Shown here in pieces: positions 1-14,400 of a stretch of 39,576 bases of DNA. The translations under genes were made by a program, and so were the position numbers. Location: positions 1 through 39,576 of IMG/VR virus record IMGVR_UViG_3300021960_000193. One strand, 5' to 3'. How positions within the stretch are numbered: position 1 is the stretch's first letter; each line of letters starts with the position of its first letter. The notes beneath the pieces are model-generated. The model saw nothing but the letters and a program-made list of their open reading frames with translations. It ran no database searches and was not told where the DNA came from. Source of the stretch: a virus.

Positions 1-832
1 ATTCAATAAAATTATTGTCGTCAAAATCGGTGAGAGGTTTTTTAAATAATCTTGTGGAAATTTTTAATCTGTCTGCTCCTGGAGCAGAATAATTATTATA
101 ACCTTGAGAATTATCTGCTAAAGATTCGTCAAAGTCTGCTGTTATGATTTCTTCAGATACAAAAAGTCCAATTCTGTAACTTGGAGTGTTTGAATACTGA
201 TCTAAAATCAGAGTTTCTTTGGATACATTGACAAAATTGCCACGAATAAAATAAACTCCATTTTCTATTTGAAATGCAGATCCAATGGAGGTTGAATTCG
301 TTGCTGAAGTTATTGCGAAGGGACTACCTGCTGCAATTGATGTGTTTCCAAGAAGACCAGAAGTAAGAGTCGTGTTGCAAGTTAAAGTTTCACCATCCAA
401 AAATTGTTGAGAAGAATTATTTGCTGTGTTTGAAGTCAAATAATTTATATAAAGAGTTATATTTCCTCTTTCGGAGTCAGTTGCAGATAAAACGTAGTCA
501 ACGTATGCAGTAACACCTGAAGTTTGACCCGTAATTTTTGTTCCTACTAATTGATCAGCATAGGATGATACGGGTACTCCAAGATAACTGTTATTTAATT
601 CAACTGCATAGTAAAGTTGAGTATACCCAGTGTTTCCTGGTATGACCTTTGCACCTTCTTTGAAAAAATGTTGCCCAAATTTTTCAATTTGATTTTGCAG
701 TATTGATTGCAGAGTTGTGAGTTCTCTTGCTTGAATCGGATACCCTGGTTTAAAGAGAACCTTGTGATAGTCTTTAGCAGGATCAAAGTCGTCAAAATAT
801 GGTGCTACATTAAGATTGGTTTGCTGTGACAT
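1..832 (-). CDS. Virion structural protein, DUF4815 family, N-terminal part
   Basis: The ATG at 832 opens a frame that runs off the low-coordinate edge, giving 277 codons of a longer protein. It begins MSQQTNLNVAPYFDDFDP and continues with KPGYPIQARELTTLQSIL and GQHFFKEGAKVIPG. This is the N-terminal signature I associate with the DUF4815 structural proteins of T4-like cyanophages. It follows the gp8 stop by 6 nt with only a weak AAAGAA ribosome site, so it is probably co-transcribed with gene 8. Its position after gp8 suggests a baseplate or short-fibre role, but the exact role is inferred. The C-terminal part lies outside the window. Confidence 0.9.
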   Translation of the reverse strand, partial: MSQQTNLNVAPYFDDFDPAKDYHKVLFKPGYPIQARELTTLQSILQNQIEKFGQHFFKEGAKVIPGNTGYTQLYYAVELNNSYLGVPVSSYADQLVGTKITGQTSGVTAYVDYVLSATDSERGNITLYINYLTSNTANNSSQQFLDGETLTCNTTLTSGLLGNTSIAAGSPFAITSATNSTSIGSAFQIENGVYFIRGNFVNVSKETLILDQYSNTPSYRIGLFVSEEIITADFDESLADNSQGYNNYSAPGADRLKISTRLFKKPLTDFDDNNFIE

Positions 833-838
833 AATTCT

Positions 839-2389
839 TTAGAACTGCAAAATGACCTTAATATCTTCTTTTTGGTTGGATGACCTAGTAATCGATGGTC
901 TGTTGTCAACATAAATTATGTTTCCAGAATACTTTTTAGCTTCTGGGTTGGAAACACCATTAGTAAAAGTTTGACCAAGATAATATGTCCTACTATTTAT
1001 TACGGTAGAGACACCGCTAAATGTAGTGCTGATCGAAAGATTTACCGATCCACCAGTTATAGTTAGACTTCCACCACTTGATGGTGATGCAGTAAATTCT
1101 TGCAATTCAAATCCATATGTTGGGTTTGTTTGTGCAGTTCCTACAGTATTAAATCCTGCAAGAGATCTATCTTGCCAATATTTCAAAACGCCTGTTGTTT
1201 GATCATAACTAACAACCCTAGCAGCAGCAGTTGTTCCCGTTGATACTGTTTGGGTAAAATAAGCGTCTGGTGTAAACGTTGCAGTGCTGTATCCCGTTCC
1301 AGTCAGTCTAAGAGCGCCTAGAGCACTTGCTTTATCTAAAGTTAGATTTGATGATGATCCATATGCTTTGGGATTTTCTACAATTCCAACTCTTGCAATT
1401 TCATTTCCAGTTATAAAATCTGGATTTTCCGAATCGTTTTCGATTCTGGAATAAAGAAGAACATTATATGCTCCCAATTCTCTATAAATATCTGATCCAT
1501 GTCCACCTTTTGGTGGAATTATGACATTAAATGTTGGTCTAGTTGTTCCCGTTGGAACACCTCCAGCAACTAAATCCACATTAGCAAAACTGTATCCTGA
1601 TCCTTGGTTTGATACTGTTATTGATTCTACTTTGGAGTCATTATTAATTACAATAGTACACTCTGCCCCTGAACCATCTCCTTTAATAGGAACTCTAGAA
1701 TAAGTTCTATTTGCAGTTCCTAATCCAACACCACGATTTGTGATGGTTACAATTTTAATTGATCCATCAACTGCATTAGTTCTTACAGAAGAATTATCTG
1801 AAGAAGTTGACCAATCAGCGGGAACTGGTATAAAATCTGATGATTCAAATTTTATTATTTCTGATGGTTTAATAGTGTAAAGATATTTCCAAATATATCC
1901 ATCTCCACTAGTTCCTGCAGCCCTTGGTTCCAAATCGGTAAAAGTTGGTTCATCAAGTGATGGTCTTCCGTTTGGATTCTCTGGATCTATTCCATTCTGC
2001 AAACAAATATAGAGTCTGTAATCACTGTTTAAAACATAAAAATATGAAGAATAAAGATTCGTTGCACCAGAAACTTTAGCAGTATTTGATCTGCTATAGT
2101 CATGTCTGTACATGTCATAAGTAGTTCCGGATGACCAAAACCTTTTTGCAATAACTTGTCTGACATCTGAAGAATTAATTTTCTTCAAAGCGATCATTGT
2201 GTCCCAATAATCATTTTCTTGATCAAAATTGTCTTTTGGTGCTGGTGGATCCGAATTCCAACTTGTATTATAATCAGTTGGGTTTGTTAATCCAACAAAA
2301 GAATAATATGAATTTGTATCGGTTGCTATACCAGCAACAAAATTTTTCGCATTTAAAATTCTAATCTGATCAGTTATAATTGCGGACAT
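839..2389 (-). CDS. 8: Baseplate wedge protein gp8
   Basis: This is a 516-residue protein in the gp8 slot of a T4-like baseplate cluster. The first 200 residues carry the cyanophage gp8-like pattern: an aromatic-rich segment with TYDMYRHDYS, then YRLYICLQNG, then DGYIWKYLYTIKPSEI and KFESSDFIPVP. It is longer than T4 gp8 (334 residues). The extra middle part is beta-rich, with G-x-G-Y units such as NQGSGYSFA that also occur in the neighbouring giant protein. The ATG at 2389 follows a T4-type late octamer by 20 nt, so the gene can be transcribed separately from the giant gene upstream. Known role of the family: part of the wedge of the contractile-tail baseplate. Confidence 0.85.
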   Translation of the reverse strand: MSAIITDQIRILNAKNFVAGIATDTNSYYSFVGLTNPTDYNTSWNSDPPAPKDNFDQENDYWDTMIALKKINSSDVRQVIAKRFWSSGTTYDMYRHDYSRSNTAKVSGATNLYSSYFYVLNSDYRLYICLQNGIDPENPNGRPSLDEPTFTDLEPRAAGTSGDGYIWKYLYTIKPSEIIKFESSDFIPVPADWSTSSDNSSVRTNAVDGSIKIVTITNRGVGLGTANRTYSRVPIKGDGSGAECTIVINNDSKVESITVSNQGSGYSFANVDLVAGGVPTGTTRPTFNVIIPPKGGHGSDIYRELGAYNVLLYSRIENDSENPDFITGNEIARVGIVENPKAYGSSSNLTLDKASALGALRLTGTGYSTATFTPDAYFTQTVSTGTTAAARVVSYDQTTGVLKYWQDRSLAGFNTVGTAQTNPTYGFELQEFTASPSSGGSLTITGGSVNLSISTTFSGVSTVINSRTYYLGQTFTNGVSNPEAKKYSGNIIYVDNRPSITRSSNQKEDIKVILQF

Positions 2390-2408
2390 TTTACCGTGGT
2401 TTTTTTTC

Positions 2409-2416
2409 TATTTATT
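2409..2416 (-). promoter_or_regulatory. T4-type late promoter octamer upstream of gene 8
   Basis: The minus strand reads AATAAATA here, followed by an A-rich leader and the gp8 ATG 20 nt further on. It matches the NATAAATA late promoter form reported for cyanomyoviruses. It sits in the short gap between the giant gene stop and gp8. Confidence 0.7.
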
Positions 2417-2421
2417 AGTTA

Positions 2422-5400
2422 TTATGAAGTATAATTTGAAGATTTAAGTTGATTAAATCTCTGAACAATGAGGGATGTGGTCAATCCAGTAACACCATTA
2501 TCTGTGTATGCAGTGTAGGAATTGGAATATTCTCTAGTAGATAGAGAAACTTTACCCCAACTATAATTGCCGAAGTAATTTGATGTAGAAATTCCAGATC
2601 CAGTTCCAGATATAAAGTCTTCAGAAACTCTTGCGAATATTCTTCTAACAGTTGTAGTGACACCAGAAACGTTTACTGTGGCATATTCTGCAGTCTGAAC
2701 AAAGTAAACACCATCAACAAATACTGTTGCTACACCAACAGTTCCTCCAGTAGAATCTAGTGATGTCAACGTAGTGGAAGCATATCCAACGTTTGTGTTG
2801 TAAACAACAAAGTAATCATTGACATCAAGAGCGCTAAGTGTAGTAATTCCAGCAAATCCTGTAATATTAGAATCTCTCAAGAAAGAATCATATGGAATAT
2901 GCAAATCAAATATCACTTGAGTTGTTCCAACACCAACTGAAGTGGTTCCAAAACCAACAATTATTCCACCATCACCAGAGAAACTAGTCACCTTATTACC
3001 TTCTTCAAGTGAAGATGGTGGAGTGATGAGAACAACTGGTGGATTTGTGTTTGTATAACCAACTCCAGCATTATCAACAGTAATACTAGATACTGTTCCA
3101 CCAGCTGAAATAGTTGCAGTTGCAGTTGCTTGAGTTGTTGTTGATATACCAATTGTGCTTGCAATACTGACTGTTGGAATTGCACTGTAACCAATTCCGC
3201 CATCTGTTATTGTAATTGAAGAAATGGTTCCAAGACCAGAGACCACTGCTGTTGCAGCTGCAGAAACTTTACTATCTTGTGAAATGAACTTCACTTCATT
3301 TTGGAATGTTGATGGTGTGGTTGCACTTTCATTTTGTGGATCAAAGAATGGTCTGATGTTGTCAACGTATATTTGAGTTGATCCAACTCCAACAGATCTT
3401 GTAATGTATGCAACAGGATTAATCCTTGGTTCGTATAGAGGTCTGTTTTTACCAACCTCTTTTTCATCTATAATCTTATCTTCAGTTTGCCTACACCAAA
3501 CAACTGGTCTTAATAAACTTGTATCAGAAACATTTCCAGGACCATAATATGGATTTGTTGTAACAACATTTGTTGATTTAATGGTATTGACATTTCTAGT
3601 TTCCTCTTGCAGGTAGGATTTTTGACCAATTGTTGAGTCATATCCTATTGTAAGTTCATCTCCAACCTTTACAGTTTCTGTTATATCAGTTAATGAAACA
3701 TCAACGTCACCAGTTCCTTTATAGAAAATAATTCTAACTCTATCAACTGCTCCATTATCTGGATCATTCTTTAATGGTTCGGTGAAAGTTATTTCACTAC
3801 CACCAGTAAATGAGTATCCCTTTCCTGGAACTTGAAGTATATCATTAACAAATACCAACAGTGTATCCTGTACATTAATCTTAGATCCTCTTGCAGCCAC
3901 GATGGAAATTGGATTTGTATTTACAGAAAGTGGGAAAGTTTGTCTATTTCCATCTGCATACCTAATAATATCATCAAGCACTTGTAAAGTTCCTACAGAC
4001 CACCCAGAGAAATCATCTTTGTCTGTTCTTTGAATTGTTATATTAAATTCTTTAAATGTTTTCGTTGGATCGGTTGGAATTCCTATTGAACCTCCAGATG
4101 GAATTGTCAATATTTCTCCAATACCATATCCAAATCCAGTGTTTGAAATTTCAAACTCAATTACACTAGAACCTTGTCCAACAACAACATTAATTTTTGC
4201 ACTTTGTCCTACCCCAGTTACAGAAGATGAACTATACTCTAAATCAAGATTTGAGTAAGAAAGTGGAGAATCAAAGAATATATCTGGTGGATTTGATGTG
4301 GTATAACCAGTTCCTGGATTGGTGATTGCAACACTTACAATGTGACCAGCACTTATAACTGCTGTTCCAATGCTGACTCGGTTGATTCCAGTCAACGATG
4401 AAGTTCCAGCACTAACGTTTACGGTTTGAACGCCAATTCTATAACCAGATCCAGAATTACCAATGCTTACTGAAGAAATTGTTCCAAGTCCAGAAATAAC
4501 AGCAGTTCCTCCAGCAGAAACAAGTGGTTGATATCCAAATCCTTCAGTCGATCCAACAGAAACTATTATTCCACCAACAGGAACATTAGAAGTATTCACA
4601 TCACTAAAGATTGATGTTGCAGTTCCTGTAAACCTAACAGTAGTTACTCCAGATATTTCATTTAATTCATAATCGTAAATATTACCTGGGGTTTGGAATA
4701 CATTATTGATCAGTAAAACTGCATTAGATGTTGATATTCCTGTAATATCAGATTTATTTTCGGATAATACAAAAGATCTTGTAATGCCATCAAAACCTTC
4801 CGATATGTCATCAAAAATGTAATTATCTTTATATGGTTCATCTGTATGGTTAGTTACACCAGACCTTAAGAATACCCTTCCATGGAAAGTAGATCCAGTT
4901 GCAATTCCTGTCCAATCTCTATCATCTGGTGCATTTGATGATCCTCCACCGACAGGAGTTGGACCATAAGGGGGTTCTGAGAAGGTAATAATATTATCAA
5001 CAATATTATAATTTCCAGTAACTTTCGTCACCAAATCTCCAGTGCTTGCGACTCCAACTTTAGTTCCAAGCCATCCTCTGCTTACTCTGAATGCATTAGT
5101 TTGTCCAACACCAACGCTCTTTATCTTAATGATTTCATTATTAATTTTCACGAGGTCTGCGCCAAAGAATGATGTTATTCCACTAAAGTAAATAATATCA
5201 TCAGTAGATGCAATACTGTCAGCAAGAGTTTGAGTGATTGCAGTTGAAACAACAGGTGATTGTATTACATTATCCAGAGTGAGAATACACTTCGCATTTT
5301 GGTCTTGTGCAATAAATCTGTGTGAAGTTCCAATTCCAACACTTGTAATATCCAAATATTCAGGAACAAGTTTTAATGCTTTAGCTGCACTAGAAGCAAG

Positions 5401-8400
5401 TCTAACTGTATCCTCATCAACTTTGATGACGAAGAAACTTGAAGGTAAGAAAGAGGTTGTGCCTAATCCAACACCTGACCCGTCTAGATCAAAACTGGTT
5501 GTTCCAATTCCAATAGCAGATGTAGCACTACCAACATGATTGTATGTAACTTTTTGTCCAGATACAAAGAAGTGATTTGGAATTAAGATACTATCATCAC
5601 TTACACTAACTACAGTCGAAGAACTTCCTACAAAATATTTTTCAAAAATTGGACTTGATTTGTGATTTAACTCAAAAGATTTTCTAACACTAGATTCAGT
5701 TCCGGTGTATGTTCCGAAATTGGTTTCTATTGTTCCATTATTCAGTGAGAGAGTATCTTTAGAATCATCCTGTATTCTTACAGCATTCATGTATACTCTA
5801 ACTTCTGCATCTATTCCAGCAAGAGGAGTATATAAAAGTTCAACAGTCCCTGCAGCAGAAACTCTTGATCCAAGTGTTCCTAATCCGACCGATGTTTCAA
5901 GGTTTCCATATTCAACATCATAAGTATCTCCAGATCCATCACTAACATTGTAGTCATCAACTACAATAAATTCCGATAGTTGATATCTATTGTTTGTTGT
6001 ATCCGAAACTTGGACAATGAAATACGCTGCGTCATACTCCGCTGGATATGTGATTACGGTCGTTATTCCTGGAGTAGGTGAAGATGTTACTGCAGCAAAT
6101 CCAGATTGTATTCTGGCATGTTTGAGATCAACAGTACCAATCCCTGTGGAGGAAGATTCTGTAGATATTGCAACTTGTACAGTATTAATAGTTAAAGCAA
6201 GACCAACATTGTTTGGAACAAAGTCAACTATTAAATTAGAACCATCGATATATGGAATATAAGTTCCAAATCCAGTGATGGATCCCTCGCCAAAACTTGA
6301 ATTTAGTTGTCCATATTCTAGCAACTCAACACTTGTTCCATCATGAATAATATTAAGTTCATTAAATTCATATTCGTTGTTGACAAAATCAGCAGCTGAT
6401 ACTAAAACCTTTACAGATCTATAAGTACTGGCTATGGAAACAATGGTGGTACTTGCTATTCCAACCGAAGTTACGCTACTTGTTTGAATCTCTGCAATGT
6501 CTCCAATAGATGTAGTTCCAACTCCTAATAAATTATCATTCAAATTGTACGAAAGACTAGTTACATAATAATCATTTACCTTGTACTTAGTTGGATAGAA
6601 CAATAATTGACCTTCGTCACCAAGTATTGAGAAGTCAAAAGATCCAAGATCATTTACAGTTTCTACTCTACCGTATTGATTAATATATGCAAAAGAATCG
6701 TCATGAATAATATCAACTATTAAAAGTTGTCTTTCTCCAGTAAATCTAGTATCTCTAATAAGATTAATATACTTTTGCGATCTAACATTGGATAAAAGGA
6801 ATGTATTGACGATTGAGAACTGAGAAGTTCTTGGGGTATTATTAAAAGAACCACTAAAATCATCAATCAATAAAACTCTGTTGCCAATAGATTCGAAGAA
6901 ATCTGTAAGTATTCTACTTGCAAACGTTATTTCATTTGAAAGTGTTTTTGATCCAATTGTTAAGTAATTTTCTGATACTAAATCATAATCAAATACACAA
7001 TTGAGATCTACAAATTGAGAAAATTCATTAATAATCTCAACAGAAGTTCTGTCTGTAGAAAGACCTACTGCCAGTGAATTTTCATTTATTTCTGACAAGT
7101 TTGCTGGAGTTTCTAATTGATAATCAGAAAATTTCTTAAATCCTGCAGTGTGATTTAAAGAACTAACCGCAGTATTCCAAGTATCATAATCTACTTTTGA
7201 CTTCAAGGAATATGAGAAGTTTTGATAATAAAAACTATCTTGTATTCTCTGTAGGTTTTGATTTAAGAATCCAGAATTGGATTGCCATCCACTTTCAACT
7301 TTTGATGCAGAATCTAATTTAAAATTGGAGTCAAAGGAAATTATACTAGATGGAACTCCTTGTGTATTTGAAGATTGTCCTCTAATGAGTTTATCAACAA
7401 CAAAAGTATCAGAGGTTGAAATTTTAATTTGCTCTAATTTCGCATCCCAATCTTCAACAATACCAGAAGCTGAATCTGAACTTACTGTCTCCCCAATAAT
7501 GAAATTATTTGGTTTGAGAACCGAACTAAATTGTGGTGTATATTTAACTGGAATAATTCTAGCAGAAATTGAATTAACCTCATCAAAAGTTCCTGGGACT
7601 TCATTTGATTCTAAGAATTCTTCCAAACTGTAACTAACAGTTCCTATTCCTCCAATATTTGGAGTAACACTTTCCAAGTTGAAAAATCTATGTTTATAAT
7701 TTTCGGAGTTGAATCCTTTTGAAGTTGATCCAATTCCAATACTTACATTTTCAATTAATACCTTATCATTTACATTGAATGGGAAAGTATCTGCTGTACT
7801 AAATCCAACAGATAAAGTAACAGTGACGGATTTTGTTGATGAATTATACTTTATCGTATTAATTCCAACACCATTGGAATTCTCTGTTGGAATGATTCTT
7901 GGTGTCGTATTATTAATTCCACTTGTATTTTTGACAATTTTTACTTGACTATCGTTTAAATTAAATCTAAGATCAACATCAGTGATTAGTTCATCGGTTT
8001 TTCCGTCATAAACAACTAATTTTGGTGCGACAGTGTACCCTCTTCCAAAAGAAGTTATTCCAATGGATTCAAAAGATGACAATGGAGTAACTGTTAAAAT
8101 TTGTGGTAAACCAACTAATGGGGAAAGTGTTTTATCAGATGGGAAGTCAAATCCAATGTCATTTATTTTTACTGTTTTAATTCTTCCAGCAGAAGAACTA
8201 GATGCATTAACAATAGCACCTGCACCTAAGTTTGATGAAACTGTAGATATTCCTGGAACTGAGTAGTAATTAAATCCTTTGTTTAATATCTCTAATTTGG
8301 ATATAGGACCAAGAGCATTTGTAGAACTGGTTTCATATGATAATAGAGATGTGCTCGATGAATATTGTGTTTTTTCTGGAGTTTCTTCTAGATTATAAGT

Positions 8401-11400
8401 AAATGCATTTGTAGCAGATATAGAAACTTTGTAGTTTCCGTTGTAAGAACTATTTTTGACAATAATTCTATTGTTTGAGAGAACTTCATCATCAACGTTT
8501 ATTTCAGATTTTTCTACTGGAGGTTCAGACTCATATAATGGATCTAACTTATAATATAAAACTTCTGGGGTCTTCTCATCTACAGTCAGTGTAACAACAG
8601 CTGTTGAAGTTATACCAGTTGATCCAGATCTTTGAACATTGAATACTGTTCCATCAACGCCTTTGTCATATTCTTTAGTAAATTTCTCATCAAGATAGAA
8701 GTTTAATTCAAAGGCAGAATAGTTATTTCCTTGTTTTGAGAAAGAAAGTGATGAATCAGAAACAGCAAAACTTACCGTAGAATTTTTATATACTGTCAAA
8801 GGTGGATTTACTGAGGATAAAGTTCCACCAGATGTACTGGCAATTCCAACTACATTTGGTTTCGCTTGAGTTGCTCCATAGTAACTATTTGAAAGTTTGA
8901 CGGTATCATCATTTACTTTCACTACAAAATAAACCTGATTGTTTTGCAGTCCTTGGGCAGGAGAAGATGACGTGTGAACGACCTTTTGTCCTGTTGATAA
9001 ATTGTGATTCTCAATCGTTATGGAACTTGTTGAAGTATTAACACCACTAGCATTGAAAGTTTTTGCATCTACTAATAGTTTTCTATTATAATCATTGTAT
9101 GACAATGAGAATGATGTGGACAACAATGGATTGACATTGATGTATACCTCATCATCAGCAACTAAACCGTGAGTTTGTGCTGTAGAAACTGTTACTAAAT
9201 TTCTTTCTATCTGTCCAGTGATAACTGATGTATAGTTTGTTTTTAAACTATGAGTATTTCCAACACCTACTCCAGCAAAAAATAGAGTTGAAGATGATCT
9301 AACAGTACTAGCAATTCCGACAAAAGTTCCGGTTGTTCCTAAACCAACCCTTACAGTAGACAATCCAATAAGATCATCATTAACTTTTGCAATAAACAAA
9401 GTTGTTGAATCCGAGAGTGTTGTTCCAGTTCCGATTTCTCCTTCCGCTAAAACAACCAATCCACTTACACCACTTGTACCATTAGAAGAGTACGTTACAG
9501 TGTCTCCAGTCTCAAGACCGTGGTTTTTAATAAAAATTGTTTTTGTTGGAATGAATATTTTTGTTGCGCCAGCTCCTGTATTTCCTGTAAATACAGTATA
9601 TCCTATTCCCAGTCCAGCAGTTGTTCCTACACCAACAGACTCAGATGGATCAAAGTAAATTTGTTTGTTCAATTTATAATCATAAGTTGTATTGAATCCA
9701 ACTTCTACTGATAATTTTCTTGAATCTTCATATAAAAGAGTTGAAACCGTATATGCTGATCCAGTAGTTCCATCAACCTCCCTGAGAACTTTAATTCTGG
9801 AGAGTTTAGAATCAACATTTAATATCTTAACTCTTTCTGATTCTATTTTGTAAATGTCATTTTCTCTTATTGTTGGGAATGTTAGGTTTCCTTGGACGTT
9901 GAAATACGTTACTAAACCAGTAGCGCCAACTGTCCCAATACCAGAAGAAGTTGTACCTACTCCAGTAACTTGCAAAATGTTTGAAGATATTCCAACAGAG
10001 TATATTCCTTCTATTTTTGATGATGTTGTTGAAAGACCTGAAATTTTTATAAGATCTCTATTTACAAAGTTGTGAGGATTATCTGAGAATACAATATAAT
10101 CCCCTTTATTAGAATTTGGATATATTTCTACGTTGTCGATCGTGCTTGTAGCAGCACTTACATTGGTTACTGATTTTCCAAGAATTCTAGAAACTCTTGC
10201 AGATGCGCCACTTCCTCTAGTGTTTGTATTATCAAAAACTACTTTATCATTAACTTTATAATTATTTCCACCAGTGCTAATTCCCAAAGAATCAACATAT
10301 CCAGGAGACGTTGCTGAAACATCCACCGTTTGACTTAATTTATTTGGTATTTGCAAATAGTCATAAGTAACTTCACCATCAATTAAGTTAAGTGGGTTTG
10401 AGTTTCTTCTCCAATTAGTTTGATTTAAATTGATGTCGGTTTGATTTGAAGATTTTTTGAAATTAAACTCATTTGGTGCAGACTCATAACTATTTCCTAT
10501 TAAGTATGGGAAAATTGGTCTTTTATAGTTTGAGAAAGGTCCAGATGAATCAACTTGAAGTGGGTCAATAGTGGCAAAATACGCATAAGTCCCATTTGGA
10601 TATTCTGGTGTAACACAGAACCTTCCATTATTTTCATCAAGAACTGTTTCATCTGAAACATTTTTATGAACGTAATCCTGAACAAAAAATCCTAGGGGAA
10701 AATGTGAAGTTGGTGGTCTGTTAGAACTTAATTCCAACTCATAACCAGACTTCATTTGAGAAACTATTCCACCTGATTTTCTGGAATATCCATATGGACC
10801 ATATATTGGATGACCATCGTATGCCCAACCAATAATAGGGGAATGGTAATTTGAAGATTTTTCAATTCCATTTGCTATTGGCAAATCTTTTGCGCCATAT
10901 AATATTTCTCCAGATTGATCAACAGAATAAACACTTTCTCTTAATTTTCTTGGAGCATAAAGATGTGAATACTGTAAACCATTATCTTCATTTCTAGGGA
11001 GATCAATAAATCCATCATCTAAAGTAAATGTGTTAAAATGACGCTCAAAAAGATTAATAGTCCACGTTTGTAAATTTGGTTTGAATGTAACATCTTTGCC
11101 AGCGGTTTTTACATTTACCGATGTTTTATTAGCACTATATCCAGATCCACCTTGAACTATAACAACTGATGAAAGTGTGTTGTTTTCGATTATCGGAGTC
11201 AGAACTGCACCAACACCATCCCCAACCACTTCTAAATCTGGAGTGGATGCATAATTTTGTCCAGAACTTAAAACAATAACGTCAGTTATTTGACCATTGT
11301 TGATAATTGGTTGAACCTGTGCATTTTCTCCAGCAAGTGCAGATATTATTGGAGTTCTATTTAAGTTTATTACTTCTGAAGATCCATAACCAACTCCTTT

Positions 11401-14400
11401 ATTTGTGAGTTGAATTGAAGTAATTTCTCCTCTAAAGATTGGTTGAATAGACGCTTCAAAAGTTTCTGTTCCTATTGAAGAAATTCCGATCTCCCCTTTT
11501 ATGGAAACTGATATTGGTGGGTAATTAAATGTGTGCGATCCGCTTCCTTTTGCTGCAAAATCAATGTATTGTTTAGTGTTATAATAGAAATCTTTATTTG
11601 TCGTTCCAACACCTACTGAAGATAATTTAAAATTGTCATCATTAACTTTTGTCAAATAATAATCTGTGCCGCTGGAAAGACCACTTACGGGGGTTACTGA
11701 TGCATCATATCTTACAATGTCTCCAGAAGAATAACCATGATTTAATATTGTTACTTGATTTAAAGAGGTGCTAATTCCTGTACTAGCAACAACTCTTCTT
11801 TTGTTCTCGTAGTTAGAACCTGGAGAAACAACATTGATTGAATGTACAACAGATTTTTTATTGAAAGACTTCAATAAGTGTTTTCCTTCACCAAAATCAG
11901 ATAAAACAACAGTGTTTATTCCAGAAATTGCATCAGATTCTGTTGGGTGCAACTTAACAGTTGTATTTCCAACAACAGCAACATAATAAATTGAATTAGT
12001 AACTATTCCACTAATTGCTTTTTGATTTTGTGGATCATATATTACTTTTTCAGCGTTTTTAAACTTATGGTATGTACCGAATCCGATTGTAGATTGTGTT
12101 GCACCTAAACTTACCTGTGCAGAAGCAATATCAGAATTAAAAGAGACAGAATGCTCTTTCAGAGTCATGTTTGCTTCAGCAACAGCACCAGATCCATTGC
12201 CACCAGTTATCGTAATCACCGGAGTGCTGATGTAATCAAATCCAGAATCAATTATTCTTATCTCTTTAAGTGATCCTGAAACAGAAAAATGACCAGTTGC
12301 TCCTGATCCAACACTATCTTCTATGAGTAGGTTTGGTGGGTTAATTACATCATAATTTTCGCCTCTAGACGCAATTTCAATTTCATCAATTTGTCCATAT
12401 AAAATAGAATTTCTTGACTTATAATTTAATATCTCAACTCCATTTATCAAAATTCCAGTATATCCTGGAACAGTATCATTTGAATCGCTTCCATTTTGGG
12501 GAGGAGATATTTCTCTTAAAAGTTTCTGCTGCTCAAGTGTTTTGAACCTAAACTCATATGGGGATAATTTATTATTAGATATACTTGTGGTAAAACCAAC
12601 CGAAACATATCTCGAATTAAATGCGTCGGTTCTTGTTTTTGATAATTTTACTTTTAATTGATCAATTCTAGTTACAAAGTACAGACCCTCTTCAAGAATT
12701 CTACTATCAACAACTGTTCTTGATGAAAGTTGTCCTCCATCATCAAAGAAAGATTGTGTTATTAACTCTGGAGTATAATAAACCGCATCACCTGTTTGGA
12801 ATCCATGATCCCCACTAGAAACTAATTGAATTTCTTGTTCATTTTCAGAAAAAGATCCAGAAAAAGTAACTTCTCTAAGACCAGATTCTAGAGGTTGTCT
12901 ATTATAAAATGGAATTGACGAAGAAGCAACTAAACATTTATCTCCATCCCTATAAGTGTTTTGGACGTTTGCTGAAACGTAATTAATATTTGAAAAAGTA
13001 GTTGATTGTATTTTTCTTAAATTTCTTCTTATCTTGTATGACTGTAATGTTGACAGTGCGCCCTGTCCTTTTATTGTAAATGATTTTTCAGAAGAAACAC
13101 TAATTAATGTTGCAGTTTTTACACTACTATCGGGAAAAATAACTGATAAAGAATCTCCTTCTCTAAAATAATGTTTTTTTGTAAGAGTAACTCTCCAAGT
13201 TTGGTCGGAGGCGTCTATTAATGAAACTGATTCTGTCTTATAAGTAGGAGTTGTGTTAAAAATCCAATTGCTTGATAAGAAATTGTCTGATTCTGAACCG
13301 AGTGTTTTTATTTTACCAGTGTCACCTTTGGAGTAAAACTTTGTATTAACTGGATAATTTAATTCACTTAAAACCGAATTAATTCTTACACGTATTTCTT
13401 CAGTTGGATCTACCGAGGAATACCCATATGCATATGTGTTAATTCCAATATTACTTTGATCATTAATTGTTCCAGAAATTCCTGTGCTTCCAATTCCCAA
13501 AAATTGAGTAAGAGTTTTTGAATGATAGGTTACTACGCCTACTGTTTCGTCATTATAATTAACATAAAGTTCTCCCGAGTTTGGAAATCCAACAGTAGAA
13601 TCCACATCAATGAAAGTTGTTCCAGAGGAGACATTTCCAATTACTCTTGTTTTTGGATGAACTACAAAATTCCCATAAACTGCTCCATTAACAATTAAGT
13701 CTCTGTTATAACCAGCGTCTAAACTTAGTTTATAAAAACTTTGAGCGACTCCTGTGACTACTTTTTCTGCATGAGATATTGGTCCATACGCTTTAGAAAT
13801 ATCATCACCATAAGAATCCTGAAAAAGAGTTGATAGTTCTAAATCTAAAGGATCGCCAATAACACTTTCAACAACTAAATCATTAGTTACTCTATAATCG
13901 GCATTTGATGGAGTTAATAGATAATCTCTTGGTTTTACAATCTTTACTTCTTCGCCATATAAAGCTTTAAATAAAATCTCAAAAGATCCATCAGTTCCTC
14001 TACTAGAATAGAAATCTTTTGCTTGCTTTATAAAGAGATTTTGGTTTAGGTCTGAACTTAGATCTCTATTTTCAAATCCAGGTAATATTTGATGTTTTGT
14101 TTTTGTTAAAAATTCTTTTAAAAATAAAACACTTAGGTTTGTTATTATCGAACCTTTTTCGTGAGTGTCTGATGAAGTTGATTCAAAAACCAATTCATCT
14201 TGTTTTGTCGAGTTTTCGTATGAGGATATTCCACTAAAACCACGAACACAACCAGTGAACGTTGTATCAGTTTTTCCAGTGTACGTTATTATTTCATCGC
14301 CAATCTTTAAAAGACCATAAGTTTCTGGAAAACCATTGGTTCCTTTTGGTGATGATGTTATATCAACTGTAATCGTTGTTTCGTCAAAATCAATAAAATC